This document shows positions 1 to 11,631 of a stretch of 64,000 nt of DNA, in pieces. Under the pieces are notes generated by a model. It had not been told where the DNA came from and did not search any database. It worked only from the letters and a program-made list of their open reading frames with translations. Position numbers and translations under genes: made by a program. The number at the start of each line of letters is the position of its first letter. The first letter of the stretch is position 1. Origin of the DNA: Adiantum capillus-veneris (taxonomy: Eukaryota > Streptophyta > Polypodiopsida > Polypodiales > Pteridaceae); NCBI GenBank assembly GCA_014529385.2, contig CM043957.1, positions 88,322,381 through 88,386,380 on the forward strand. Direction: 5' to 3'.

Positions 1-234
1 GGATGACCAAAGGGAAAAAACCCGGTGGGAAAAAAGTGATTTTGGTATACGCTCTTATTGAGTTGAGCATTTGGATTTGAAGTACCTGTCATGCAAGGTG
101 AGTGCTTGGGAGAAACAAAGGAAGAGTGTCTAATGCAGTGCCAATTATGGGACACATTATATGTACATGAGAAATTTGTCAAACAAAAGCATGAAGTGTA
201 AGAGATGGAAGTGATGGGTGCTTCAAGGAACAAA
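1..234. other. Unassigned flank of the first LTR element
   Basis: No open frame of useful length and no recognised motif. It is the 5' flank into which the element at 240-2852 inserted. The matching 3' flank resumes at 2858. Confidence 0.5.
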
Positions 235-239
235 TGTTT
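235..239. repeat. Target site duplication TGTTT (partner at 2853-2857)
   Basis: The five bases TGTTT directly precede the left LTR and are repeated directly after the right LTR. A 5-bp duplication is the usual footprint of LTR-retrotransposon integrase in plants. It fixes both outer ends of this element. Confidence 0.9.
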
Positions 240-560
240 TGTAAAGTGTGAGCTTTGTCTTAAAGTGTGAGTCAAGGAGAGGAGAGTGGATTTATCCCAC
301 ATGCTGTGAAGCAAGGCAGTAGAGCTACTTAAAGCTCATCTCATGAATGAATAAACAACAACTTCATTTTGCACTACATGCTTGTCTATGGTGAGCTTGT
401 GCTAAGCTAAGTCAATACTCAAGATTGTGTTTATGAGTCCAAGCTAATTTTGTCTTGGACCTAATTCACTTGAGTGATAACCTTGCTTACACACACTCTC
501 ATGCATTGACACTATGTTTCTCTTTCATCCACCATAGCTAGCATGATCCAATTCCTAACA
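240..560 (+). repeat. Left LTR of the non-autonomous element
   Basis: 321 bp with TG...CA ends, nearly identical to 2531-2852. It contains AATAAA at 350-355. The right boundary is set by the PBS that follows at 563. Confidence 0.9.
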
Positions 561-562
561 TT

Positions 563-575
563 TGGTATCAGAGCC
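563..575 (+). other. Primer binding site, initiator-Met tRNA
   Basis: TGGTATCAGAGCC lies two bases after the LTR. It is complementary to the 3' end of plant initiator methionine tRNA, the usual primer of Ty1/copia elements. Confidence 0.9.
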
Positions 576-2318
576 ATGGTGTGCTAGCTAGGGTTGTCAT
601 TATGCATTAGTGTGTGTTAATCATTAGCATCTCCATTAGATCAATTAGCATTGCATAATTGTTGTCACAGCCCATTAACAGTTTCATAGTTAAGTTGCAT
701 ATCTCACTAATTAAGCACTAATCTAGCTATGTGTGGGCATGTCCTTGGCACACCCAAGAGGCCACTACCCTCCATGGCTAGGTAGACTTGATTAAGAAGA
801 GGATTAGCATCATTTGAATTGCATTTTAGATTGCCTTTTTTTGCGTCAATTTTTGCATCATTTGCCCTTTCAATTAAATTTCATTAAGCTCATTTTCCTT
901 TTGCATTGTTCACCTCATCTCGAAGCTCTCCTCGCAAGCTCCAGAACCCCCTAAAACTCCATCCCCAATTTTGCCTAAATATAGGTGTGTGTGTGTGTGT
1001 GATTTAGTGTGGGAAAGGGACTGCCGACCTTGCTTAACAACTTGCTTTTTGGAGGATCTTTCACAAGGAATCCCGTGGACTTGTTGGCTAGCCCAAAATA
1101 GGAATCCTATTCTCGGCTTGAGGATTCGGGGTCAAAACCCGTTGGCTAATTTGGGCTATGCGGGCGGACCCAAATTCTCAATAGAAAAGGATTTTGTGTA
1201 GCTGGCGGGTCCGCTGGGGAGGAGTCCCACCAAGGCGCGCTTTTTCTTTGTCTTTGCCCACCTGCCCGACAACTGCCCGCGCTCCTGCCCGCCTACCCAC
1301 CTTGCCCGGCCTGCCCGGTTGACCGAATTCCTCAATGGCTTGGTTCCACAAGGGGGTGCTCCCACCCTGTGCACCGAGATAAGCCCTTGTTGGGCCTCCC
1401 TTCCCGCGCTGCCTCAAGAGCTTCAAGCCCGCCCACTGGCATTAGCACCCGAGTCCCGCAGCCCCACTACTCTAAAGGCTCGAAGCCTTAAGCACCTCAT
1501 AAAAGGCTCTTCCCATGCTGCTCCCAGGCCTCGAGCACTCCAATCAAGATCTTATCAAGCACTCCAAGAGCTAACCAAGCAACCACTCAAGACCATCTTC
1601 CAAAAGCAACCAAAGGCTTTGATATCAACAATTCTTGTCTGAAGAACTTCAAAAGGCTTCATCAAGATTCTCCAAAGCACTCAAAGAAAATCTTCAAAGC
1701 ATCACCAAGCATCCAAAGGAGCATTACTTCATTGTGAAGAGCGGCTTCACCGGACAGTGAAGAGGAGCTTCACATTGAAGGGAAAATCCAAAGTACAAAT
1801 TGAAATCTTGCAGCCAAGCACAACAAATTTATTGCAATGTATGTAATTATATTTGTCTACATGGATGACATTATGTGCTTTTGTAATGGGATAGACATTA
1901 GCATTGGAGAGTCTCCAAATTGCTAAAATCTCTCCATGTGTGAAGATTTTGTGAAAAAGTGTATGAGAAACACCGCATGCTTGGGCTCTCGGAGTATGAC
2001 CAAGATGGAAGAGAGCATTAATTTTTGCATAAACCTTTTCATAGGATATTTTATTATATTGTTGCATGTCATTATGACGCATGGAATAAAGCCTGATTGC
2101 ATGACAAAAAGGGGGACAGAAGCACTCGTTCGAGGGGAGGATACGAAGTCAGACCATGAAGCAGTTGAAAGAAACAGCAGAAGCAACGAAGGCAAGAGAC
2201 CTTACAGAGGATCATCTCACATAGTAGAAGACAAAAAGGATGAAGACGAGAGCAACGTTGTCTTTTATGAAGACCCATTTTGAAGATGCAGACTCTCTAC
2301 TTGTAGGGAAGGACTTTT

Positions 2319-2490
2319 TCCTGTGTGGATACCAGCTTATCATCCTATGTGAACATCACCATCCTTTGTGGATTTTTCTCGTGTGGATTTTACAATCCTG
2401 TGTGGATATCACCATCCTTTGTGGAATTTATTTTCCTGTGTGGATATCACCATCCTATGTGGATTTTGTTAGCCTGTGTGGATCATTCAT
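2319..2490 (+). repeat. Imperfect tandem repeat, about 38-bp unit
   Basis: The phrase CCTGTGTGGATATCACCATC recurs at 2397 and 2435, with degraded copies at about 2320 and 2470. It lies just upstream of the purine tract of the non-autonomous element. No function is apparent. Confidence 0.75.
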
Positions 2491-2520
2491 CTTCAGTATC
2501 TTGTCTTAGTCCAAACCTCA

Positions 2521-2530
2521 AGGGGAGGAT
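2521..2530 (+). other. Polypurine tract
   Basis: AGGGGAGGAT abuts the right LTR start. This is the expected plus-strand primer site for reverse transcription. Confidence 0.85.
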
Positions 2531-2852
2531 TGTAAAGTGTGAGCTTTTTCCTAAAGTGTGAATCAAGGAGAGGAGAGTGGATTTATCCCACATGGTATGG
2601 AGCAAGGCTGTAGAGATACTTAAAGCTCATTTCATGAATGAATAAACAACAACTTCATTTTGCACTGCATGCTTGTCTATGGTGAGCTTGTGCTAAGCTA
2701 AGTCAATACTCAAGATTGTGTTTATGAGTCCAACCTAATTCTATCTTGGAACCTAATTCACTTGAGTGATAACCTTGCTTACACACACACTCATGCATTG
2801 ACACTATGTTTCTCTTTCATCCACCATAGCTAGCACGATCCAATTCGTAACA
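2531..2852 (+). repeat. Right LTR of the non-autonomous element
   Basis: 322 bp with TG...CA ends, direct repeat of 240-560, followed by the TGTTT target duplication at 2853-2857. Confidence 0.9.
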
Positions 2853-3215
2853 TGTTTCACATGTGACATCAAAGGACGTCTCAATAGCTTCTACATTTCC
2901 AAAAAGGGTTTATGATGTAGAGCTTCTTCACTTATACCTCACTATGCTAAGTGCGTGAGTGTCTTTTGGACTTCCTCCTTCACTTACCAATATACTACAA
3001 TGACTTTGACTCCTATGCTCACCTATACCAACATGAGTGACACAACGTAATTATGCTCAACTCTTCCATGTTGAGTAATACCTAGAATAGCTAAGACGCT
3101 TAGACTACAACGAATATTACATGAAGTTTTGGGACTAACACCTCGCTCATTTAGTGGCTTAGCTACACGACTCTGACTTTTATGCCATGTAATTTTAATG
3201 GCGACTTGGACTTAC

Positions 3216-5081
3216 CTATTCAAACCAAAAACCCAATTCCATAAGTTCTAGAAATTTAGGCCTCTTCCATTGTTTTGGTCTTTGGATGCCACTATTTTGT
3301 CCAGTAGGTTGGCTCCTCTTGACTTGCTTGTTGTATGTTTCCACTGCTTTGTGAAACAAGTCCTTCACTGCTTTTGCAGGGATTGATGTATCCTTTTCTT
3401 TATTTCGCATGAGAAGTGGTTAAATCTGTGTATGGGCTCTTTGTGATTGAGTTTCCTTTAGCAATTTTGGAACCCATCTTGTTTTTGGTCCGTGGGTGAC
3501 CGTCTTTGGCATTTCTCTTTTGCTTTGGCTTGATTGACACTAGGCTTCGATATCCATATCTGATGATTTCCTTTGTAGAAGCCTTGATTTTGGAGTTGAT
3601 GATAAGGTATCCATCTAGAGATTGCGGCAGCCTTGGTTGCATTTGGCTTCTGTTGGTGGATGTTGGTTGTCTTTGCTTGCTTTTGGACGAAAGCTTGTGC
3701 TTCTTGATTTCTCTTGGTTGTTCCAAATTGAGCTACAACTTTTGGTAACATATTTAAGTGTTTCCTTCATAGAATCCTTGTGCTTCGTGTAGCTTGACTA
3801 GAATCATCCGCTGCTGCATTTGTTTGTGTTGGGTAGCTTCGTTGAAGTCTGACTTTGATACCCAAACTTTTTGCATTGCCCGCTTGGAAGGTCTTTTTGT
3901 CTACCTTTTGTTGTTGTTATTTCGCTTGACTGAGTTTTTTGTATTCTGTTGATAGCTTGGTTTGCTCCTTGTAGAACTTATTTCTTGAGGTGAGTACATC
4001 CAGGCTGTTAGTTTAGGCTTTTTGGCCCAAACACTGGTGTTTCCTTGGAAGTATCCCTAAGCAGTGATTGACTCATTTGTTGCTACCCCCACTCTGTCAC
4101 CTTTTGTTGTTGTGGTTGAACTTGTGCTTCATGTATCCAAACTGGGTCTTTGACTTGGATGTGTTCTTTGGATACTAACACTTGGTTTATTCCCTTTGGC
4201 TTCCTCTTGATTCTTTTTTGTGATGGAAACTTTGGTTGATAGACTTTTTATTTCAGTTTCCATTGGATTGTTGATGGTTTGGCTCTTGATATAGAGGCTT
4301 CATGGGAAGTTTGATGGAGGCTCGTTGAAGGTAAAGTTTTCTTGCGAGGTTGATCTCCTTCAGCATTTACTTTAGCTTTACCCTTTTTCGCGATGGTCGG
4401 CGATTCTTTCTCCGCATGGATTTGAGAAGCTTCATGAACTCTCATAGTTGTTGTTGTTGTTGAAGCTTTTGATTGTTGTTGAAAGACAATGTTCCTCCAG
4501 ATTTTTGTCAGGAGAAGACTCTCTTTAATTTGATGGGAGTCAATTATGTGGAAAGTATCCTTGTACTCCCCAGTACTCAACTTGAGTACGGCTTCTTCCC
4601 TACCAAAGCTAGGAATCATCATTTTTGAACTTGTATACACTATCTCCTCTAGCTCAGTGATTGGTGGCTTTCCCATCATTATCCATGTACCATAAGACAT
4701 TATATTCTTTGGCGCGTCTGGATCTATCATAGCTGAACATGTGATTTTGAGTCTTGTTTCTCCGCATATGCTAAATTTGATTGTCGTAGGAGATAGTCAA
4801 TCTTCTTCCTTATTCTTGTTCTTGTCTTGATCTTGTATTTGTTAAAGATTTGTCATTGAACTTGGAAAATTTTCTCCTTCATCTGCTTTCATTTGCACTC
4901 TTTCTGGAGTCGGCTTCTTTGAAACAACTTTTGTCAATTCTTCAGGTATGTCAATGATGACATATTCTCGTGGTTGCTCTGCTTTGTTCGTTTGCACTTC
5001 TGCCTCATGCTCCAAGACATAACCATCTGTCTCACTCTTTCTGCTTTCACACTCACAAACCTTGTTAGCTTCCTTCAACAA
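3216..5081 (-). pseudogene. Decayed gypsy element region downstream of protease
   Basis: Several open minus-strand segments (5081-4842, 4730-4248, 3751-3216) lie in different frames and read in the same direction as the gag and protease remnants to the right. They are rich in Lys, Gln, Ser and Thr and carry no RT, RNase H or integrase motif that I can recognise. They may be the linker between protease and polymerase, or an extra ORF of the element. The polymerase domains expected further along (toward lower coordinates) are absent. The stretch 2858-3215 holds nothing recognisable. Assignment rests mainly on position and orientation. Confidence 0.45.
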
Positions 5082-5453
5082 CTTTATTGTAAATAAGGGA
5101 GTTATATCATAGCCATCTTCATCGCAAAATTTGGTAATGGTTACCTCATTTATGCAGACATCAAGTGTTTCCAGTATTTGATCCCATCCAAAGGGTTCAA
5201 ATAACTCCTCTGGAAATGGTTTTGGAAAAATTTATGTGTCCTCCACAGGTCGATCAAGAATACAATCCTCCTTTCTCAGACTTACACTCTCAGGAGCTCC
5301 GTACATCCAAATATGCGCTTTGCTTTCCAAATCAATTGTGGAGTTTAATTCTTTCCCCGGGGTTCACTCTACATCTCTATAACTATGATCTTTGACACTA
5401 ATTTTTGTAGTGACCTCTTTGTGTCTCAAGTAGATACAGTCATAGCCGCAGTC

Positions 5454-6534
5454 TTATACCATTTTGAGCTGACACATGTACATGAATGGTCTACCCAATA
5501 TGATGTCCAAATTGCTGCTCTCATCAAAATTCATAATAGTGAATGTGTGTTCGTATGTGATTCTGCAAGAGGTTACTATGATTTGCTCCAAAATTCCAAT
5601 AGGTCTCTCTAGGTACCCATCCGCTAGTTGAAGTTTCATTCTAGTTTTCCTTAGAGCAGGTTTTTCCCATTTTTTTCACATTTCTTTGGTGGCTATGGCA
5701 ATTTCGGCTCCACTATCCAATATCGCTACCGATTTTATGTCCTTGTACTCCATAGGAAAGCTTGTGTTTTTCCTTCTTCTCTTTCACAATAGTCACCTAC
5801 CTTGTTCACCGGCACTGGCTCATGTCTAGTTTGTTTTGAGGTTTGGTTATTCAGTGTTTTTGGAGAAACAATTGGTGGTGGAATTACCAGTCCTATTTTC
5901 TCCAAAAAAAAATCCACCTCTTCCCAAAGATGAGGTCGTATTTGCAGTAACTCAGATAGAGTTAGTGTACAATGGATAGGGGACAACATCAACTCATGAA
6001 GGGTTTTTGTATTCGTCAAGGCTTAGGGTTAGCCTTCCATTGATATGGTACCTTTTTTACTTATGATCTGGTTTCATGGTTGCCAATGAATGAAGATAAT
6101 GTCTTCAACAACTGAGGTTTGTTGTCTTTCATTATCTCTGTACCTACATCATCGTACAGTGATCGGATATCATTTGGGTAGAGCTCATGTTTGAGGTGGA
6201 TCTCCATTAAAGGGGATGATTGAAGGGTTGCACTTCCACCTTTTTTGTTTTGGATATCCTCCCACAGATCATGTGGCCATTGTTCTTCCACTTCACGAAT
6301 TGGCATCATTGCTTGTGAGCCCACCCCATCTATGGTATTGGCTACTTCCCTTGTATGTATAGGTGTCTCAACTCTCGACTCTTTCTGGTCTCTGTTTACA
6401 ATACCATGGCTCTCCAATTCTTGGATTTTTTCGTGGATTAGCACCTCCAATTTTGGAGCATCTGGAACATGTCTCCATAAGAGGTTGGGCCTTTTGGATG
6501 AGCTCCTTGCACATTTACAACCTCTCTTTTTCAT
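5454..6534 (-). pseudogene. Gypsy gag-protease linker and retropepsin remnant
   Basis: The minus-strand segment 5639-5454 contains LADGYLERPIGILEQI and, near its end, SSNLDIILGRPFM. The ILGRPF motif is the conserved C-terminal hallmark of Ty3/gypsy retropepsins. Upstream segments 6534-6061 and 6019-5735 are the linker between gag and protease (motifs TLHELMLSPI and LTLSELLQIRPHLWEEV). The frame is broken between segments, so no functional protease can be made. The segment lies between a zinc-knuckle gag remnant (7.0-8.7 kb) and downstream decayed sequence, which is the normal gypsy order on the minus strand. Confidence 0.8.
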
Positions 6535-6999
6535 ACCGTGGATGAGGATATATTATCCATCTATCCTCTTGGGTTTGATTGGGTTTTAGCCTAGCTTCAT
6601 AGGCCTTCAAAACTGCATCTACAGATTCAAAGACTTTGTCAACCAAGATTGAACCACCCGAGTTAGTCTTTGACTCTTTAGGTCACTTTGCGTTTTTCTT
6701 GCTTTCTTGCTCATGTTTAAGCTATTCTTTTGTTTTGTTTAGTTCAGTTTCTAAAGTTGTTTTCTCCTTTGGCCGCTTCGCTTTCATTTTGTCTCGTTTG
6801 GCTTTCCATGATTTTCTTCATGTTCTCACCAATAAGTTTTCGATTTCTGTTTGAACAGGCAATGTGGCTTCCTCCTCAACGATTGCATTTTTAGAAGCTT
6901 CTTGAGCTTGAGCTCAAGTCATCACATTACAAGAATGGAGGGTTCTACCTTGGATCCGCTTGAAGAAGGCATCATGCCTACAACGTTCATTGTTGCTTT

Positions 7000-8691
7000 T
7001 TCCCTGTAACTTGGATTCTTAGCACAGTGTTGGTGTAGATGGTCTCTTCCACAACATTCACAGAATACAAATAATTCTATTTGTGGACCCTTGTTTGGAC
7101 AACCTCGTGCCCAATGGTCACATCCACACTCATATCATGGACCTTCTTATTTCATAACTAGTGATATAGTCGATGGTTTTTCTTGCCTTGTAAGAATGTT
7201 CTTTGAGCCATACTCATGATTGGCTATGAACATGAACGTATCGCATCCATGGAGTATTGATTTCTCATGGGTTGTGGAACATACATTGGTTGAGCGTAGT
7301 TGAATACTACTCTACCATCATTTAGAAGAGGTGGTTGTTGCCCTAACACACGTTGTGGCTTTGGCCGAGTGTTACACCATGGAGTGGGACGATCCCTTCC
7401 GCAAGTATTTCATCTTCTCAATTGAGGTTGTCGCACATTTAGGTTTTTTTGTAGCCTTGGTGTATTCTTCTAATCACTCCCTCAATCACTTGATCAATGA
7501 TTGGTTCCAAGGAGTTTGAAGATCTCTCTTTGTTCTTGATCCGCTCTTTGGAGATGAGGCACTACTAGTCGTATTGTTTGTATCTTCAGTCACCTCTCTA
7601 TAGGCCTTACAATTGTCAACTAGATATGGAACTTCTCTAGTGACTTGATCAAACATTGTGCATCCTTTTAAATGTAGGTCTTTTTTGAGAGTTTCATTAC
7701 TCAAGCCCTCTATGACAAGAACTGATAATCTCTCATCTTGTGGTAGCTCTCTCAAGGACATCTCTCGATGTATTGTTTGAAGTGAAGCAGAGCTTCCTTC
7801 CCTTTTCGTCTTTTTTTTGTTTGATAGCGTAGATTTGGGACACTGTGTTATGTTTGATTCCCCTTTTTGAGAACTCCTCCTTAAACTCTTGCAAGAGTTG
7901 TGCTATGTTGAAAAATCATCTCTATTCAATGGTTGGAACCAAGTCAAGGCTGTTCCTTCCAATGTCAACCCAAATCCCTCATACTGAATATGGAAATATG
8001 CAATTCGTTCAGCTCTCAAAACTTGTTTGAAGAGTGAGACATGAGAATATGGATCTTTTGACCTACTATACTTTGTCTTGACACATTAATCCACTTGATA
8101 TAGTCCTAATCATTGTGGTTCAGCCACTAATCTAACCAATTCATGGTCTCTTGGAAAGACGTCTCTGGCTCTCTCCTCTCGTCTTGGAGAAAATCCTCGT
8201 GGAATCCTCTCTGTTGCATTTTTTGGCATCGTTTTTGACTGAAAGCAAGTAGATATTGGAGTACCCTTATACGTATATCTCTCTAGGTCAATTGGATTGA
8301 CAATTTTGTACTCTCTTCCATACTTATCTACCATCAAACTTGCACTTCATGGGCATCTCTATACGTGAATGCATAGAGATTCTTATGGGTGGCCAACTCC
8401 TTGTCATTGGGTTCTACACACTTGTAGAAGATATATGGATCCCCTTTAATGAACCTATACAAGCCCTCATAAGTGTAATCCGTAAGAACTCGCATCGCTT
8501 CATTGGTTCTAATGAATCTCACGTTCGGTTTTTTGATCAGAGGATGCCTCTCCTCTATGTATTCTCCCAATCCAATTGTTTAATGCATTGCAATCTTTGT
8601 TGTGTTTTTCATGTCTCTGAGTGGAGTAGAGAACCCTGGTGGTGGGTGATTTGTTACTCAAAACTCTCAAGGTAGTCCTTGACAAGCCCAC
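7000..8691 (-). pseudogene. Gypsy gag remnant with damaged zinc knuckles
   Basis: Reading leftward, gag fragments occur at 8691-8509, 8570-8334, 8337-8110, about 7870-7762 and 7761-7486 in shifting frames. The 7.5-7.9 kb part resembles the retrotransposon gag core (for example LLQEFKEEFSKRGI, then LSVLVIEGLS). At about 7140-7010 two zinc knuckles follow: CGCDHWARGC and a second Cys-rich motif with FCECCGRDHLHQHC. In the first knuckle the expected leading Cys codon reads TGA. The gene is broken by frameshifts and stops. It is the nucleocapsid protein gene of the element whose protease lies at 5.5 kb and whose LTR and PBS lie at 16.6 kb. Confidence 0.75.
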
Positions 8692-8699
8692 TTTGGCTT

Positions 8700-11049
8700 A
8701 GTGCAACTTATCCCTTTTTGCCCCTGGTGAGGTCTCTCAGAAGTCAAGAATTTGTGACTCTTTTGGTTTCTGAACACTGGTCTTGGGGTACCCTAAAAGT
8801 TGGATTTAGGAGTCCTATTGCCCGCAAGCTATCTTCGTAGCTATATCTGACTCAATTTGGAGTTGTCTATCAAAAGTTAGAGCACTTTTAGTGAACTGTA
8901 CTTGAAACAGCACTCAAAACAGTTCAAGACCTGAACACAAAAACTTTGGCCTTTATCTTGGTTTCTAGAATGTATTTTTAGTCAAAGTTGAGATTTGGGA
9001 TGTACTCAAGTATGTCTACAAGATCATCAAGTCAAATACCCCCACTATGCTGAGGTACATGGATCACGATCCATGTTCCCTGTCAAAAACAATTTCTCCA
9101 AATTTTGCATGTGTGCAGACAAGGTCATATGCAGACTATATACCAATTTTCAGCAAGTTCTAAGGTTGAGGTACATGGATCACAATCCACGTTCAACCAC
9201 GATCTCTTGGCAGCTTATTGCACTCTATGTCCACAAGCAAATCTTTTTGGATTTGGACTTGTTTTGATAGGTCAAATAGCCAGCACTAGGTGTGCACTCT
9301 GGTTTTCTGTTTGTCACTTGTTTTGCTCCCTTTTGACCCGAATTTGCTCAATTGTTTTCACAACTAGGTTTGGGGATATGTTTCCTTGTGTATGCACTAT
9401 TGATCAGGAAAGTTTCAAATTAAGCTATCACTATGGGTACATGGATCGTGATCCGTGTTTGGAGCCCAAATTGACTTCTTTTGGTACCATCAGGTTCAAC
9501 ATGATTAGTAGGTCCTATGGTATCAATTTTTTTGAAAATGGACCTCTGGATTGAAAATTAGGTCAATTCTGACACTTTGTCAGTACTTGACAGTTCTGGA
9601 TATTTGATCTAGTTTTTGGTATCCAAATTCAATTTTGAAAAGACCACTAGACTCCTTGTGATATCCTATAGTTATGGTGCAAGCTTGGTATCAGTCTGTG
9701 ACATAGGAACATGGATCACGATCCATGTACCTATGTGTCAGATGGTAATGAAACTTGGCACACAGCTTGTCCTTAGTCTATTGATCCCTACTATATGGTT
9801 TTTGTGAATTTTGGACATGTTTAGGCCAGGCAAAGGTCAATTCACAGGTCTCTTTTAGGTTTTTCACCTTGAACTGCTTTTGGCTCTTTTCACCCACTTT
9901 TTGAACTTTTTGGACAAAAATTATTTGGGGACTTTTGTTCAGAATGGTCTCTGCTACAGGCTTGAAAATTTTCTGTCCAAAAATTCCTTAGGGGCACATG
10001 GATCACGATCCATGTTTCACCACTTTTGGACCTAAATATTTGGTGTTCTAATAGCTTGTGATGTTTGTAGCTTGCTCCACAAATCATTTTGAATTTGGAT
10101 CAGTTTTGCCCTACCAAATCTGACTTCTACAGTCTGTTGTGACAGTTTTGACAATGAATTATTTATGGCTCTTTTGACCATTTTTTACAACTTTTTTGCA
10201 TATGTCTCCTTTGGGAAAAGTGTTTGTCTATGTCTCAGCTACCTACTGCTTATATCTCAGTCCAAAAAATTTCAAAAAAAAAGAATCATGAGGTACATGG
10301 ATCGCGATCCATGTTTGGAAGCCAAACTGACACTTCTTGGTACCATCAGAATCAACATGTTTATTGGATGCTATGGTATCAAAAGTTTTGGATTTGGACT
10401 AGTTTTTGTCATTCAAAAGAAAGTTTTTTTTGTTTGTCCTGCGATTTTTGACTATTTTGTGTATTTGGCTATTTTGACCAACATTTTTCCACTTTTTTGA
10501 CATGGTGCCTTTTGGGAAAGTTATTCCACTAATTATCAGGGATGTACTTGTCAAATATCAGCCCCAAATGCAAAAGGTACATGGATCGCAATCCATTTTT
10601 CATGAATTTTGTTCTTCTGCAGGTTTTATATCCCCTGCAGAAGCCAAATCTCACCTCGTTTTGAATTTGGATCCCAAAATCTGAAGATTTGGACAATTTT
10701 GTGTCTGGATCCCTATTTTTGTTGTTTTTGCCCTAGCATCCAATTCTGATATGATTTTTGAGTTTTTCTTCAAGATAACTTCATGAGAGCAATGTCCCAC
10801 TGATGCTCACTTGTAATTGGTCACTTTTCTGCAAAATTGGTCTCTGGGGTACATGGATCGTGATCCATGTTCCTCCACAGAATCTAGCCAAACTTTCCAA
10901 ATTTCTTCTAGAGAGTCTGGTGATGCCTTTGATCCACAAATTTTTGAATTTGGATCATTTTTTAGGTCTCTACCATCAAATTTTCAGAATTTTGGAGTTA
11001 TGGTCATTTTTGCCAAAATATGGTTTTCACCCTTTTTTTCCCTCAATCT
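8700..11049 (-). repeat. Retrotransposon leader: diverged ~280-bp tandem units, each with a 20-nt palindrome
   Basis: This segment lies between the minus-strand PBS (16632-16650, beyond the copia insertion) and the gag remnant, so it is the 5' leader of the old gypsy element. Eight copies of ACATGGATCRYGATCCATGT start at 9057, 9173, 9439, 9709, 9996, 10295, 10579 and 10851. Spacings are 116, 266, 270, 287, 299, 284 and 272 bp. The copy at 10295-10314 is a perfect palindrome and the others have one to four changes. Between palindromes a TTTGGATTTGGAC-like phrase recurs about 95 bp on, showing that the whole unit is tandemly repeated. No long ORF is present. Confidence 0.85.
9699..9740. repeat. 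Extended inverted repeat around the fourth palindrome
   Basis: At this copy the inverted symmetry extends beyond the 20-nt core. TGACATAGG on the left pairs with CCTATGTGTCA on the right, giving an imperfect hairpin of about 42 nt centred at 9719. The other seven copies do not show this extension to the same degree. Confidence 0.8.
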
Positions 11050-11371
11050 TGTTGAGATGTCGAGCTCTACACCTTGAGCTGGCATCCACTACGGGTCTTG
11101 GCCGCTTACGGCATTTATTCACTGGCGCGTTAGGTGACCGACACGGAGGATCTCTGCCAGTGATTCTACAGCTGGACTACACTTATAGTGCCAGCCTAGT
11201 ACGCTTCTAGCGAGTTCACACTTAGTGACCGCATGTACATATGTGCTATTTTTCAGCTTTAGCACTTAGTCATTTTGTACTCTCTTTTCTGTGAAGAAGA
11301 AGAAGAAGCTTTCCATCTCTGTGTGCTTTGTGCTTGTCTTGTGTAGCTCTCTTGCATCCTCATTCTTTACA
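11050..11371 (+). repeat. Left LTR of the copia element
   Basis: 322 bp with TG...CA ends. It differs from the right LTR at the T/C position in GCATTTATTCACT and at one base of the GAAGAAGAAG tract. Such high identity means a recent insertion. Confidence 0.96.
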
Positions 11372-11390
11372 TGGTATCAGAGCCTGGTGC
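11372..11390 (+). other. Primer binding site, initiator-Met tRNA
   Basis: TGGTATCAGAGCC follows the LTR with no spacer. It is the standard copia primer site. Confidence 0.93.
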
Positions 11391-11631
11391 AGGCAAGAGA
11401 GGCTAAGAGAGCAAGAGCATCACAATCCCTTCGTTCGCAATCCACGACCAGATGCCGAACAGGTCTCCAAAGTGCAGTATACAGAGATTTACTGTACAAG
11501 TACAGTGGTTGTATGTACACTTGATTGTGGACACTCGTTGAGTGTAGAAAGCGTTACAGGAACCACGATAGCAGGTTCAGCAGATTTGCAGGTTTTTGCA
11601 GATTGCAGCTATTTTGTCTTAGTGCTTCAAG

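Larger units (their letters stand above)
240..2852 (+). mobile_element. Non-autonomous copia-type LTR element (TRIM/LARD-like), 2.6 kb
   Basis: The element has two direct LTRs of 321 and 322 bp starting TGTAAAG and ending TAACA, an initiator-Met PBS next to the left LTR, a purine tract next to the right LTR, and a perfect 5-bp target duplication. The interior (561-2530) has no reading frame resembling gag, protease, integrase or reverse transcriptase, only short frames with no recognisable domain. It therefore depends on proteins from another element. Orientation follows the PBS and PPT. The LTRs differ at roughly a dozen or more positions by eye, so the insertion is not very recent. An AATAAA polyadenylation-type signal lies in the LTR at 350-355. 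Confidence 0.88.

Noticed and set aside
9057-10870. CRISPR array
   Set aside because: The repeats are short palindromes in long diverged units with 116-299 bp spacing, in a plant retroelement, with no cas genes.
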